Part shown: positions 48,240 through 60,789 of the stretch, in pieces
How the letters are laid out: each line of letters begins with the position of its first letter
Numbering within the stretch: the stretch's first letter is position 1
DNA from: Vanilla planifolia
Taxonomy: Eukaryota; Streptophyta; Magnoliopsida; Asparagales; Orchidaceae
Reading direction: 5' to 3'
Assembly: GCA_023846275.1 (NCBI GenBank)
Contig: CM043875.1
Location: 40,082,633 to 40,146,632 of the forward strand
DNA: 64,000 nt
Notes under the pieces: generated by a model
Told to the model about the DNA's origin: nothing
Seen by the model: the letters and a program-made list of their open reading frames with translations, nothing else
The model's database searches: none
Translations under genes and position numbers: made by a program

Positions 48240-48960
48240 TTCTCTCTTATTTCAAGAGAATCATAAATGAAGCATGCTTAGACAATTCAACTTCATACTT
48301 TCTATTTAATGCTTGCAAACATGAAATATTAGAGATATGCTTTGTATTTATTCAATCAAATAAATGTTTTCATCTTTAAGTGCATCACATTTCTGTTGCA
48401 ATTCAATTAATCTTTGTTCATATTTTGTACATGTTTTCTTAAGATTAGCATGCATTGATCAATGTTTTGTGTTATTGAGCTAATTCTTCAAAACAATCAG
48501 ATAATTCATCACAAGATTTAAAAAAAGAATCATTATTTGAGCAAGATGTACTTGATATAGATTTACATTTAGGATTTAGCTATGACAAATATTGAGTCAA
48601 CTTTTTCCTTCTATGCTCCTTTTTCTTCTTCTTATTTTTCTTGGTATCAATAAGGATTTGAGATTATTTATTATCATAAAATCTATCTAGTTCTTGCATT
48701 GTCTTATAATAAGTTGATAAGTGAGATTCTATTTTAATGTCTTGAGACAAAGCATAATATAAGAAAGTTTGTTCTCTTGTATTTAATTGAATCATTCTAC
48801 ATGGTTTATCACTCTTATCATGAGAAATAATAAAATGATGGATAAATAAATCCCATAAATCATAATCCAATTTTTTAATAAATGTTTTAAAAAAGATTTT
48901 ACATATAAAGTAGTGTTTTACAACAAATAAAGGAGTAGACCACAAACTCTAACAATAATA
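48240..48960 (-). pseudogene. Second copia gag remnant (UBN2 type with coiled-coil-like tail)
   Basis: The minus-strand frame at 48664-48945 reads KLDYDLWDLFIHHF, then FLYYALSQDIKIE. The continuation toward 48240 is Lys-rich and then reads SISSTSCSNNDSFFKSCDEL, SDCFEELAQ and QALNRKYEVELSKH. The order fits SIRE/Maximus-like copia gag: UBN2 (N-LYCALS-DEFNRI), a Lys-rich link, a Ser-rich acidic stretch and a long coiled coil. It belongs to a different copia lineage from the relic at 38-47.5 kb. Confidence 0.6.
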
Positions 48961-49489
48961 GCTTAACTGAGATTACAATTATTGGCTAACCATGTCCACA
49001 CACAAACCAATAACTTGGATTAATCACAATAACTAAAATAATATAGTTTATAGTGCTTAAAATTAATTTATACGACTTTTATCTTGTATCTTCAAACAAT
49101 AGTTGCACAATAGCTAAATGAATTAGAAAATATGTTATTGATAAGAATCTATCAATGTATGATCCAAGCTAAGGAGAAATATATTTCCAATAATTCATAA
49201 ACACTTCAATAGAGAGATGAGTGCAACTTCTCTTCACTTCTAACCTTAGATTGCTTTTTGACACTAAGAACATGAGTCTTTCATGTTCTAAAGGCATATT
49301 TAGTTATACTTTCCAAATATTTAAATTAATTAAAGATAAGTGCAACTATTAGAATTATATTTCCAAGATGATTGTAATAGCCATTATGAGTTATGTGTCT
49401 TGATCATATTAATACAATATTAAGATTGTACAAAGGAAATAAGTATTAAGTAAGGTCAACCTTTATGGTGCATTAATGTGACTAACATA

Positions 49490-50190
49490 TTTTTTTTACT
49501 AATGAGTTATTATACAAGTACGTCAATTGACACATACCATATGATTAAAGTTCTAAACACTTTAGTTTTTAACCCATCATGTTGGATAATCACTAAAAAT
49601 ATACAAGTATATTATGTTAATTTCTTATGTTTACATTGATATTATAAGTTAGATATGTGGATTGCTTTTAGGAATTTTTTGTATGATGCAAGATCAAACA
49701 AATACGACAATGTTCACTAAGAACAAAAAACACAGTATTAAACAATGATAAAATCACACATATATGATATACCTAATCATATATGTATAATGACACTTAA
49801 CATTTTAATCTACAAGGCATCTCAACTATTCTGTAAAAAAATGGGTCATTCAAATATGACATAATACTTTGCATTGTATAATAAGAAAGTCAAATGAATT
49901 CCCAAAACATAACGTAGAATCATTTATGGATGATACATATACGATCAAGCCTCAATTAATTATTCTTAGTTATACTGGTATTAATATAAATATGATAAAG
50001 AACATCATACATACTTAACACAAAATTATATAATTTGTTGCATAAGTTCTAAATGATGAAAACTAATCATGCAAGTATGACAAAATTATCATATATGTAC
50101 GTTAAACAATAAAGCATAAAATTTAGTACGCAAATCTGAATCATATACCATTGATACATGGTACAACTATGTTTATTTGTCATGCCTCAT
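49490..50190. repeat. AT-rich LTR-like block (ATCATA/TATGAT family)
   Basis: Contains ATATGATATACC, ATATGTACG and similar motifs of the recurring family. No gene seen. Confidence 0.4.
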
Positions 50191-50399
50191 CTGACAAAAA
50201 AATTAATAATATTTTTAACAATATTAATATCATGCTAAATATCAAAGTAAATAATCAAAAAAGGACATTATTAATCATTCAGGTGTGAGTGATACTAAAA
50301 TAGCCAATAATGCTTCAAATTAAAGGTTTTTTTAATTAAAATTAATACTCTCTTATAAAAATTTCTATTTTTTCTTGTATAAATATTTAAATCTCATAA

Positions 50400-51140
50400 A
50401 AAGTTCCTTACAAAACTCTCAAGGTATGATGTTCTCTTATAGTCTTTGATCCAAGCTAAAAATTTTGAGAATTTCAACACCATAGATATTTGCATTTTGG
50501 CATGTAATGTATATAGAAATGAACATGACATGATTATGTTATTTTTTTTTCATATTGAATTCTAATTAATATTTTTTTTTCTTTTTCATATTCATTCTTT
50601 CTCTAGGCTTATTCTTTTTTCATTATCTTTATCCCATCATTTAAAGTATCCATATTGTATCTCATGATTGTAAATCTTAATATTCTAATATGTTAGAGTC
50701 TTATCTTTGAGTTTTCATAATATTAGAAAATAAAGTATCTGATAATCACTAATCTTATATCAAAATATCAACATCTTATACTAATAGGGAAATGAGATGC
50801 TCTAACATGTAAGAACCCCATCTTTGGGTTCTTATAACACTAGAGTTAATAAGAAAATAAGACATTCCAACATGTTGAAGTCCTATCTTTAGGACTTATG
50901 GTATCAAGAAGTAAAGTATCTTATTTATTATCACTATTCAAGGCCTTTATATGTCACCTTACTTTTGAATTTCATTGACACTGAGGGTGATGTATATCTC
51001 ATATATTATATCTATGAGATTGCTGTTAAATAGGATTATAGTGTAATAATCTATTTTCAGGATACATTAGTCTCATTTTCTTTTTTTATTCATTCTTTTT
51101 TTATCATATGTTTTGATTATAATCTTATAGGTATAAATAT
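50400..51140 (-). repeat. Gypsy LTR-like block, inverted relative to 30.4-31.0 kb
   Basis: Three sub-repeats of about 70-110 bp begin near AATATGTTAGAGTCTTATC (50687), AACATGTAAGAACCCCATC (50797) and AACATGTTGAAGTCCTATC (50870). The reverse complement matches the + strand block near 30.6-30.8 kb. Confidence 0.55.
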
Positions 51141-51148
51141 ATAAATTT

Positions 51149-51170
51149 ACACACACACACACACATATAC

Positions 51171-51202
<32 letters not shown>

Positions 51203-51205
51203 ATA

Positions 51206-51257
<52 letters not shown>
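51149..51257. repeat. Compound microsatellite (CA)n-(TA)n-(GT)n-(TA)n
   Basis: A CA run at 51149-51166, TA at about 51169-51190, a GTAT patch, GT at about 51206-51224 and TA to 51257. The CA and GT runs are complementary and could pair. The frame at 51189-51377 is translated microsatellite. Confidence 0.95.
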
Positions 51258-51259
<2 letters not shown>

Positions 51260-51260
<1 letters not shown>

Positions 51261-53330
51261 ATAAAATATTATAATAAAATTAGAACATATATAAATGATG
51301 TCATATCATGCCATGCAAATGCTCATATTACTATGTATTTCATAATAATAATCAAGGAATTTAATAAAATAATTTAAATATATAACAACTAATTAATTTA
51401 CTTATTTGATGGCCTTGAGATTTTTAAACAGCGTTTCCCTTTGGCTTTAACATTTATTTTTCATTGCCTATTTTTCTTATGGTTGAAATTTTCATTTTTT
51501 TTTCTTTGGTCTTATGCATTGAAATTAAGCAAAGTTTTATTACAATATTCTTATTTGATTTCATTAAAATGTTTTAAAGTCCATATTTTTTTTTCCAATT
51601 TCTCTATTCCAAAGTATCAAGTATCCTTAACATGTAAAACCATAATAAAATTCAACAAGATAATGAGATTTCAATATGTAGAAGGGCTTCCCATATCTAA
51701 ATCAAAAGAAAACCCCAAATATTTTTGCAAAATTTAAGATATTAATAGGTATCATACATACCTTTGAATATTTATTGAACTTTGTTTCTTAGCTTCCACT
51801 GAATTCCAACTACCTTCTTGTAGAAGAAATGTAATTATTTATCTTGCTTCCAATTGCAACTTTTACCAACATCCTAGCTTCAATGACAGTATTATTGTAG
51901 CATATCAACCTCCCAATATACCAACACACTCTTCAAAATGCTACAATTTAGCTTTTGACTTTACCTTCATAAGATAATCATAAGGAAACTAGTTCATAGT
52001 CGTGTTAACTGCCTCTTTTCCAAAGATCCTTAAGCTATGGCCATTATGTGCCAACCTTATTCCACTTGTTATGGCCTACTTTACTTGATTTTGTTGGTTA
52101 CATCTTTATTCCTTATTTACTCATAGCCTCTCTTTACGGGAAGCTCTTTCCCTTAATCTCAAATTCACCTCAATAAATTTCAGCTCTCCTCTTTATTATA
52201 ATAACTTATTATTTTATCAAAATTTCTCTTAGTTACAAATCTCCCTATGTTAAAATAGTAGCTTCAACCTAAAAGATCCCTTCTCCAAGCATCCTATCTT
52301 CACCACTACTTGCTATTTGTTTACAAAAACCCCTACACCAATAATCCAAAATTCAAAGAATCAAGTTTTTTCTTTAGTTTGTTACATCATAAGGAGTCAT
52401 GATGTACACAAAGAAGAGGGTGAATTATGCAAACTTATAACTTTTATGAGAACTTAAAAGCATAAATCACTTTGTAATAGAAGACTTAAATGTTTCTTAA
52501 TCTTATGGGTTATTGTAATACTTCTTTTTAAAAATATTATTAAGCTTTGTAAAATTAATTATTTTGCAGTGTGCACACACAAGAGTTTCAAGTGATTTGA
52601 TCAAATTTAGATCTACATCCACCCTCTCCAAATGACTAGATAATATACTAAAATATTGACTTAATAAGCATATAACACTTATTTAATACAAGCTGACATC
52701 ATAGAGTTGATAAAAGTTCATAACATCAACTTAATAAAAGCATATAATATGTTTAATAAATATAAATGCATTAGTTTAAAAAAAGGCTTGCAATCAACTT
52801 AATAAAAATTTATAATTTGTTTAATAAAAGTCAACATAAACTTAGTAAAAACCCTACAATCAACTCAAGCCTATAACTAGCTTAATAAAAGCTAATAAAA
52901 ACAAGTAGAAGCCCCAATAATGAGATAAGAAAACAAGTAAAATATTAATATAATAATTTTTATAACCAACAAAAAAATTAAACAAGAGACACAAGACTTG
53001 AATCATTATAAGATATGCAACAAAACTCAATTTTTATACAAGAGAGAATCTAATAAATATAACTCGAAAAAATATAAAGTATAACTTAGCATAAGAATGA
53101 AAAAAAGGCTATGATATGTGTTCCAAACTAAATACCATGATTTTACAATTTTTCCTTTTTAGAAATGATGAATTTAATCAAACTCTTTCAAGAATAATCA
53201 AATTTAGCGTTAGCCTTATCTCTTCTATTCACATAACATTAAGTAACCTTTCTCAAACTCTCAAATGGCTCCAAAAATATCTCTAATATCTTTCACACAA
53301 ATCAATTAAGGTACTCTTTGCTAACATCCT
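51260..53330. other. AT-rich spacer, no gene recognised
   Basis: The frame at 51441-51737 is T-rich hydrophobic sequence without a family. A slightly GC-richer part at 51980-52400 shows no conserved motif on either strand. Confidence 0.45.
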
Positions 53331-54190
53331 AAATTGATCATACTTTATGATCCAAGCGATTGTATCATTACGATGCATCACTAATATTATCATCCAAGTA
53401 ATCACTATCATCTGACTAGTTCATTGCTTTGCAAATAGATAAAACAACTATAGTGAATATATTATACTGTATAATTAGAATAAAATTATGCATTATCCAA
53501 ACTCTGAGCTTTGAAAAAAATATTATAAGATATAAAATTGTATATTATGATAGGGCTTATGACAAGATCATTCTTTCTGATCATAATACATATTAATATA
53601 CAAATCTATCTATCTAATATATGACTAATTGTTTATGCCAATTTCTTAAGTGAAATGATATTATACTAGTATAAAAAAGATATTATATCATATAATCAGA
53701 ATCACTAAAACATAGCATAAGTTTTTAATATTACTCTCCCAAGTAAATGATATCATATAGATATGAAAGTGATATTGTATAAGTATATCCCTAAACCCAT
53801 ACACTTGACATACATTGCTCAAATCAATCTTATGTTTGATCTTCTAAATGAATAAATTATACTAATATGAAATACGATATTATGTTGTACAAAAGATCAG
53901 TAGTTTCACACCTTAACAAACAGCTCTTGTGTAAACTATCAATATACTTATATGATAAGAGTATTTTACATATATAAATAATATAAACAACCATGCACTA
54001 AGATCTTCCTTAATCAATTTTTTGTCCGATCCTACACTATAACTAGAGGTATTGTACGATGAGTAATATCATACAAATATGATTAGAACTAAATATGTAA
54101 TCCTCACTCAATTCATATTCATCTTCAATTCTAACATGATTTGATAATAATGAATGATGTAACTTATTAAGAATGTAATATTATAAAGTA
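53330..54190. repeat. AT-rich LTR-like block (ATCATA/TATGAT family)
   Basis: Shows the recurring short motifs (ATCATATAGATATGA, GATATTATA, ATGATAAGAG). No gene seen. Confidence 0.4.
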
Positions 54191-54199
54191 TAAAATATA

Positions 54200-57100
54200 T
54201 ATGAGTAATTTAAATAGAATGCATGCCTTGAACTTAAAAATATTATGAGTGAAAAGAATGATTATAAAAACATTTGAACACTCTTACTTAGAGCTCGTTG
54301 ATTTTAAGTATCTTAAGAAAATTATTAAAAAATTTGAATATCTAATTACCAAAATAATGAGATTTAATAAAGATCTTCTCTACATGTTGCTCTAACTTCT
54401 ATTTCTCATGGTGTTAATTATGATTAACACCCAAACACTTCTACTAAGCTCATTGAATAATATGATCAAGCTCTTAACATAAACAACTTGTGTGCTCATG
54501 AGGTGCAAGTTCTGAAATCAATATTTAGAAAATATTAGTAACATAACACAATTGTTTTATTGTCATCAAATATGTGTTGTAATAACTATAGCTTTCTTCT
54601 TATTGCAACAAATTGACCCTTGCTTTAGCTTTATTTCTATTACAATAGACAATGGGACTCTCTGACCTAAAACTTCTCAACTAACCTTTCTTAGAAGGAA
54701 GCTTTTGATTAAGCTCCTCCAATAATCACCATCTCCTCCATGTTCAATCATAGTGACACCCACTTTTCAATTTGATTTATTATTCTTAATTTTGTGGTGC
54801 ACTCCCCTACTCTCTCTTTATCCTATCAAATGCCCATGGATATCGTCAAATTGACCTTAAAAATCAGGAAATGTTGAGCTTTCAAAACCCTAATTATCCT
54901 TTACTTTTGGTATCAAATGGGGATGTCGAACCTAAGGGCCTTCTAGTTTCAACAATTTGTAATAAATTCAATTGGTCTTGAAATATTGCAATATACATAT
55001 CAATATATTTCTTGTGATAAGTTCTATTCAGAAACACACTTGTTAGCAAATTCTAGATTACTTTGCTTGGCATGCTTCTTGAGATACAAAAATATTGTTT
55101 TATTTGGATCTAAAAAAAATTTAAAATATTAAGAAAGAACAACTCTCATTGTTAAACATAGTAATAGAGATTAATGCAGGTTGTTACATTATTTTTAATT
55201 CTTACCTTAACAAGCCAACATATATGTATGAAGAGTTCATTATACAGCTATTTTGGCTACATATAATCAAGTTTTGCTTAGAGAATAAGCCATAAAGTAG
55301 ATCATACACATGATAAATGACATGGTATTTTAAACCATAAAGAAGTCAAGCATCTTGCACTTTTGAACATATTTTTTTTAACTTAAAAACTTGATTAACA
55401 TTTAGAGAGTTTGATTCTAATGTTACTCAAGTTTTAATGAAACTCTAAATAGATTATACCCAAGGATAAGATTTGCAAAAATGCATACACGAGAAGAATC
55501 TTAAGTGCAATTTTGAAATAAAGAAAACTTTGATATTCTAACAATTATAATTGTAATAAATGATCAAATCTAAGTGGTTTAGTCAAGCTATGGAGAACTT
55601 AATCCATGACTCAAAATTCTACAGATTGAGCAACTCCTTGAGCAAAGCTTTTCAAGTTTCTTTCTAATTTAAGGTATATATGTGCATTGCTCCTCATAAT
55701 CATTCGTTACATCTACTAACTCTTGTTACAACTTCACAAAAACTAAAACTTCTATTAGTCAATTTTAGTTATGTTTTGAGATTAATAAACTTAAGGGTAC
55801 AACATACTCAACATATGTTATAACACCAAAGTTTGCTCATTTACACGTATGTTAGATCATTTTACTCACTAAGCTAGTATCAGTTGATTTAGCCTATTTT
55901 ATAACATTACATTTTTAGGTAATGAAATGTTATATCAGTGAAATCTAAGAGAGCTTTCAAAAACTTAGATATTATGTTCTAGCATGTAATAATTTTTTTA
56001 TTTAACCATATATCACATTGTAGAAATTTTTGTATCAATTAATCTTATTTGTGTAACTATATACATATATTAGTTTTTAATTACTGTTATAATGAATATT
56101 ATCTTTTGAAAATGAGTTTGATAGTTTTTATAAGACTTTTAATTTATTTTTTAAATTATAATATTTGATTTGATTTTGATAAAAAATAATTTTTAAAAAG
56201 AAAAAGAATATGAAATGACAAACATACAAAAAGTTTAGTCACCACAAAAAGTCTAGCTATCTTGATCATCACTCTAGTTATAACCTTCTTTCCTCTCATG
56301 TATCCCTATAAACCATTCTAAGAGCCATGCCTAGACCTACTCTAGTCTCTCTTTAATAAGCTTAATTGCTCCCTTCCTTGGGTCATTTTGGGTCCTTCTC
56401 CATCCTACCCTTTGACCAACATCTTCATTCATTCATATCTTATCTTTGTGTTTTCCTAATATCAAAGACATGAAATATTCTTTTAATGATGTGTTTTCTT
56501 TGTTTGATATGCTACTCAAAGGCATATCTTGGCTTGGCTTTCTACATGTCTTTTTTTTGTCAAACACATTTGTTCCATTCCTTTTGCACTTTAATAAATG
56601 CATTTCTTTAGGGTTTGTATTTAGCCGATTTGAGTAATGGATTGGTATTGGGTTAATTCAAGCTCCAAGGTGAATTGAACCGGGTAATATCAGAAGTCAA
56701 ACCTGACCCAAAACTGAATTTTGTTCAAAATTGGACCAAACTGAACAAATCAAACTTTTTTGTTAGGGATTGGTTAAGGGATAAAATATAAGATACAAAC
56801 ACCTGTTTTAGAATTATTAAAACATGAAATCATAAAGGGAATTGATCAAATTGTATAACCAAAAAAAAAAAATGTAAACGGAGACCTTCGTTTTTTTAAT
56901 TAGTTCAGCCTACTGAAAAAATTGAAATAAAAAACTGAAAACCTAAAACTGAAAAATATCAAATTTCCGCTAAAATTCGAACAATGTTTTTCTAAATGGA
57001 ACGAAACATAACAAATATTGTTAGTTCAATTTATTTATTTTTTAACTTAAACCAAATAACACACACTTCCATTCATTATCATCTATTGTTTATATTTCTT

Positions 57101-58700
57101 TCTCTCTTTTCTGCTCTTTGGCTTAACTTGAGATTACTTTGTTCCAACAAGGTTGTTTTTATTGTAACAGGAAGGAAATAGTAAAACTTTTTTTTCTTTT
57201 GTTTGAGACAATGTCATTTGTCCTTTCAAGGGAATTCTGTATTAGCAATTTTTTGTGTATTATATTTTCTCTTTTTGCTTTACAATTTCACAATTTTGTT
57301 CCTCCAAACATGCGAGATATTGGCACCAGTACACATATTGAAGACCAATTTATGATTAACAACAAGAATATTATATTAAAAATCATGAGAAATTTTAAAA
57401 AAATGTATTCATAAGGATAAAGAAATTGGTTTTTTATAAGCTCCATTTGCAAATCAAGTTTTAAGCCAACATTTTCAAATTTTATCTTCTCAAATTAAAA
57501 AATATCAAAATTTTAAGAATATCTTCATTTCAACATCATTTTCACATGTATAAAACTGATTTTGAAAAACTATTTTCAAAGTCTTTTTTTTAAACTCATA
57601 ACTCTTTTTCAGAGATAGTCTTCATGTGCAGGAACTCTATAAACTTTTATTAAAAAGAAAATTAGCTTCGGCATAACCATAGGTGCTTCAATTAAGAATC
57701 ATTATTCTGAGTGAAATATTGTTGAAATTTATCTTTTAGGCGATTTTATCTTTTAAAATCAGTCACTGATTGATCTTATTGTTACTATTCATGAAGTGTT
57801 TGAAGCCATGGGAATATTGCATTTACTTGGTGTTAGATTTAAATCATTTCATATATATAACTCGCTAAGTTAACATCTAACTTACACATCCAAAAAACTC
57901 TCTACCCACCAAACTGTATTTAAAAATATTTAAAAAATCATTGTTTCTCAATATTAAACTTAACAGACCTGCCGCTCTGTTGGCGTTTGGTCTCAAACTT
58001 GAACGGGGTTCAAGGAAAGCATTTTTAATTAAAACTATTTATTAAAAATTAAAAAGTACACTTAATCTACCATAGTATGAAAATATTAAATTTCCCATAA
58101 TTTCGTATAATCATAATATATAGAACAAAAATATGTCCAGAGGGATACATATTAATCCCCCTGTTCTACCACTTGAACAATCTTAGCAATTATTTCTCCC
58201 ACACATTGAAAAAACTATTTAAAGATTTTAATAACTGATTTGGTAAATTATTTTGATAAGGTTATTAAGAATTGTAATTTTCTTATTAGAACCTAAATTT
58301 GTTGAGGACATCGGAATATTGATATTAAAGTTAGCATAAAATGCTATTTAAATATTATTAAATCAAATAAAAATATCAATATTTTTAAATTAATAGTGCT
58401 ATGGAGGCATAGATAATAGATGAAAATCATGCCCAACTAAGGCTTCCTTTCTTCCAATGACAGCAATTGGAATACAATATGAGAGGAGATGTCCAGACGG
58501 AATTCATATATATATATATGTATGTATATATATGTATATTAAATATATGATGATCTCATTTGAACCCTTCAGTAAAAGTCCAAACGGAGTTTTCTACGTG
58601 AAATAATGTTTAAACTTAATTTAGTATGTTCGAAATAATAGAAATGTAAAACATACTAAACCTAAAATGCTTGTTGCCGCATCTTGACTCCTCCAATTTG
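54200..58700. other. AT-rich spacer upstream of the zinc-finger gene, no gene recognised
   Basis: Moderately GC-richer patches at 54560-54960 and 56230-56450 look like retrotransposon LTR sequence. Frames at 56446-56637, 56996-57181 and 57139-57414 are T-rich and lack any family signature. A small (TA)-rich tract lies at about 58507-58540. Confidence 0.45.
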
Positions 58701-58775
58701 CAGACTTATTTTAGTACGCTAAAACTAAGGATTCTCTTTCTCTTCCTCTGTCACTCTCCATCGGCTCCATCTCTG

Positions 58776-58832
58776 TATTTAAGTCCTTCATCTAAATGTA
58801 AATAAATAAACAAACAACTAAATAAATATATA
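58776..58832 (+). promoter_or_regulatory. Candidate core promoter of the zinc-finger gene
   Basis: Two TATA-like sequences precede the gene: TATTTAAG at 58776-58783 and TATATA at 58827-58832. The second would place transcription start at about 58860, giving a CT-rich 5' leader of about 100 nt without an earlier ATG. CT-rich leaders are common in plant genes. Confidence 0.45.
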
Positions 58833-58964
58833 CATTCCCACACTGCCTTCCTCGAAGCACATATTTCTCTTACCGATTACTAAATCTTCTTCTTCCTGCT
58901 CCTCCTCATCGTCTCCTCCACTTCTTCTCCCCTTACGAAGCTCTTCGGCTTGGCGTGTACGAAT

Positions 58965-59525
58965 ATGGCATCCGGTTCAAATCTGCCCAGGCTTAAGCTT
59001 TTCGGCGTCAACGTAATGGATGACGACGGAGCGACACAAACCTTCCCTCCCGCAGACTCCACTTCCACAAAGCCTTCCTCTGCCACCGCCGGCGGCAAAA
59101 AGTACGAGTGTCAATACTGCCTTCGAGAGTTCCTGAACTCCCAGGCCCTCGGTGGCCACCAGAACGCTCACAAGAAGGAGCGGCAGCAGCTAAAGCGTGC
59201 CCAAGCAGCGGCCGCGGCGGCTGCAGCTGCGGCGGCCGCCGCTGCCGCTGCTGTCTCTGCCAATGTCGCCATCTTTTCCTCCACCTCAGGTGGCTGTGCA
59301 AATTGGGTCTTCTTCTCCGAACCCTCCCAGACCCTCCGCGATGCCCATGGCGGGGTGTTCCGCGTCGCTCACCCGTACTCGAACAGCACCACGAGGTCGG
59401 CGTTTGGCGGCATCGCTTCCCACAACAGGGTGGCGCATCCCAGGAAGCCCATCTCCGGCAGTGGCGATGATGTTCGCGGGGTGGACCTGCACCTTCGGCT
59501 CGCTCCGGCTGGTTCACTGACCTGA
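58965..59525 (+). CDS. Single C2H2 zinc-finger protein, ZFP5/ZFP6/GIS-like
   Basis: Predicted nuclear transcription regulator of 186 residues, intronless. In order: an N-terminal LKLFGVNV motif (residues 10-17) typical of this family; one zinc finger [20 protein letters not shown] (residues 45-64) followed by HQNAHKKER, with ligands Cys49, Cys52, His65 and His69 and the plant QALGGH signature; a run of 16 Ala (81-96); a variable Ser/Thr-rich middle; and DLHLRLAP near the C-terminus, an EAR-type repression motif. This arrangement matches Arabidopsis ZFP5, ZFP6, ZFP8 and GIS proteins, which act in trichome and root-hair formation under gibberellin and cytokinin; the exact role here is inferred. 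The ATG at 58965 is chosen because it places LKLFG at the usual distance from the start and no earlier in-frame ATG exists. All key residues are intact. The coding region is very GC-rich compared with its AT-rich surroundings, which also creates long chance frames on both strands. Confidence 0.92.
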   Translation: MASGSNLPRLKLFGVNVMDDDGATQTFPPADSTSTKPSSATAGGKKYECQYCLREFLNSQALGGHQNAHKKERQQLKRAQAAAAAAAAAAAAAAAAVSANVAIFSSTSGGCANWVFFSEPSQTLRDAHGGVFRVAHPYSNSTTRSAFGGIASHNRVAHPRKPISGSGDDVRGVDLHLRLAPAGSLT

Positions 59526-59709
59526 CTCGATCGGCCGAGTTGTGGCCGACCTGCTCTCTAAAATACTGCATGAACTCTGCAGCCGTCCTCTATTTTCGAT
59601 TTCATTTGATGGTCAAATTGTCGATGATTTCCTAATCGAGCTGGTTCACAAGCAATAGTCAATTTTAAATACTACTTATATCTGCAAGCTTGTTTTGCTT
59701 CTCGTATCC

Positions 59710-59733
59710 TTTTTTTTTTTTTTTTTTTTTTTT
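59710..59733. repeat. T24 homopolymer
   Basis: An uninterrupted run of 24 T, 185 bp after the zinc-finger stop codon, probably in or just beyond its 3' untranslated region. No AATAAA is seen before it. Confidence 0.9.
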
Positions 59734-59739
59734 GCATCT

Positions 59740-60100
59740 ATTGATTTGTATTTAAAATTATAATTTAATTACAATTTTGCGATACCACGAATGTCACATA
59801 AATTAGGAGACATATTTTCAATAAGCTTTTTAAAATTCATAAAAAGTAGAAACTTCAATGAAATAAAATTCCCCAACCACTCAGCATTGCATGGTTTATT
59901 AGACAATCAAAACCAAGAACACAAGATTAAGTTGAGAGAAACTTCAAGAAAATAAATTTTTCTCACACCTGGTCTATTATATAACCGGCAGACAACATGA
60001 TCAACAAATTTAAACCAGCATGCCTTGTTTTCTTTCTAAATCATTAATTTGATCAAACTGCAGCATGTTAGCCAAAGCCGAATTGTGGTGTTGATGTGTG
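59740..60100. other. Spacer, nothing recognised
   Basis: AT-rich with no frame or motif of note. Confidence 0.45.
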
Positions 60101-60319
60101 TCATCGGATGATATCAACAAAGTCAAGCCAGCCATCAACAGTCAGCAAAGAACTTTTGAAGATATTCAATCTGTCGAGTATCCACCATTCATGCCCAGCA
60201 CAAGATGGCCATCTTGAGTTTATCTCATTCAACACGCAGTCTTTTGAACATTTCCTTTTTTTTTGCAAAGCCAAGGCCCATAGAAGAAGGTAACTATTCT
60301 TGAACCACCATATGTACAT
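60101..60319 (-). pseudogene. Unidentified Trp-rich coding-like fragment
   Basis: The minus-strand frame includes CSKDCVLNEINSRWPSCAGH, EWWILDRLNIFKSSLLTVDG and WLDFVDIIR. The composition (several Trp, alternating polar and hydrophobic residues, no low complexity) and the local GC rise make it look like a real exon rather than chance. I cannot name the family. There is no clear start, splice border or second exon, so it is probably a gene fragment. The + strand frame at 60096-60293 covers the same bases and is the less protein-like reading. Confidence 0.3.
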
Positions 60320-60641
60320 GAGATTAAAGCAAGGTTTTTTAAAGTGGTTAGAAATTGCCTAATAATGTTTATTATAGTTGATTTTTCACTAATGCAAAAA
60401 ACTTTTTAAAAAATCAAAATATGTATAAACTGCTAAAAGATGCTTTTAAAATAATAGTTTATAAGTGGTTTACTGTTTGTCCCACTATAAAAAACGATAA
60501 TTTTATAAAACAATGTTTATTAAAACTCCCTTTTTAAATGAGCCTTTTTTGCAAAGAGCAGCTAATCAATGTATGTAAAAAAGCTAGAGTTTTATGTAGA
60601 AGTTGATGTTTTATACATCGGTATCTAATATATATTATCAT

Positions 60642-60780
60642 GATTGACTAGTTGTTTGTTACACATATGATGATTTATTAGTCATTATATGTGAAAGCCT
60701 ACTACAAGGATGATTTGTCGATCATTGTATATGAAAGCCTATTACAACAATTGACTTATTTTGATCATTATATGTGATAT
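60642..60780. repeat. 40-bp tandem repeat
   Basis: Units at 60669-60708 and 60709-60748 begin GATGATTT and share TGAAAGCCTA-TACAA. Partial units lie before (60642) and after (60749-60780). Confidence 0.7.
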
Positions 60781-60789
60781 TAGATTTAG

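Noticed and set aside
51189..51377. 62-residue frame over the microsatellite
   Set aside because: It is translation of dinucleotide repeats.
58950..58964. Upstream TTG start for the zinc-finger protein
   Set aside because: Nuclear plant genes begin at ATG; the ATG at 58965 gives the usual family N-terminus.
59008..59571. Long antisense and alternative frames over the zinc-finger gene
   Set aside because: They arise from the very GC-rich coding sequence, are Arg/Pro/Ala rich and show no domain.
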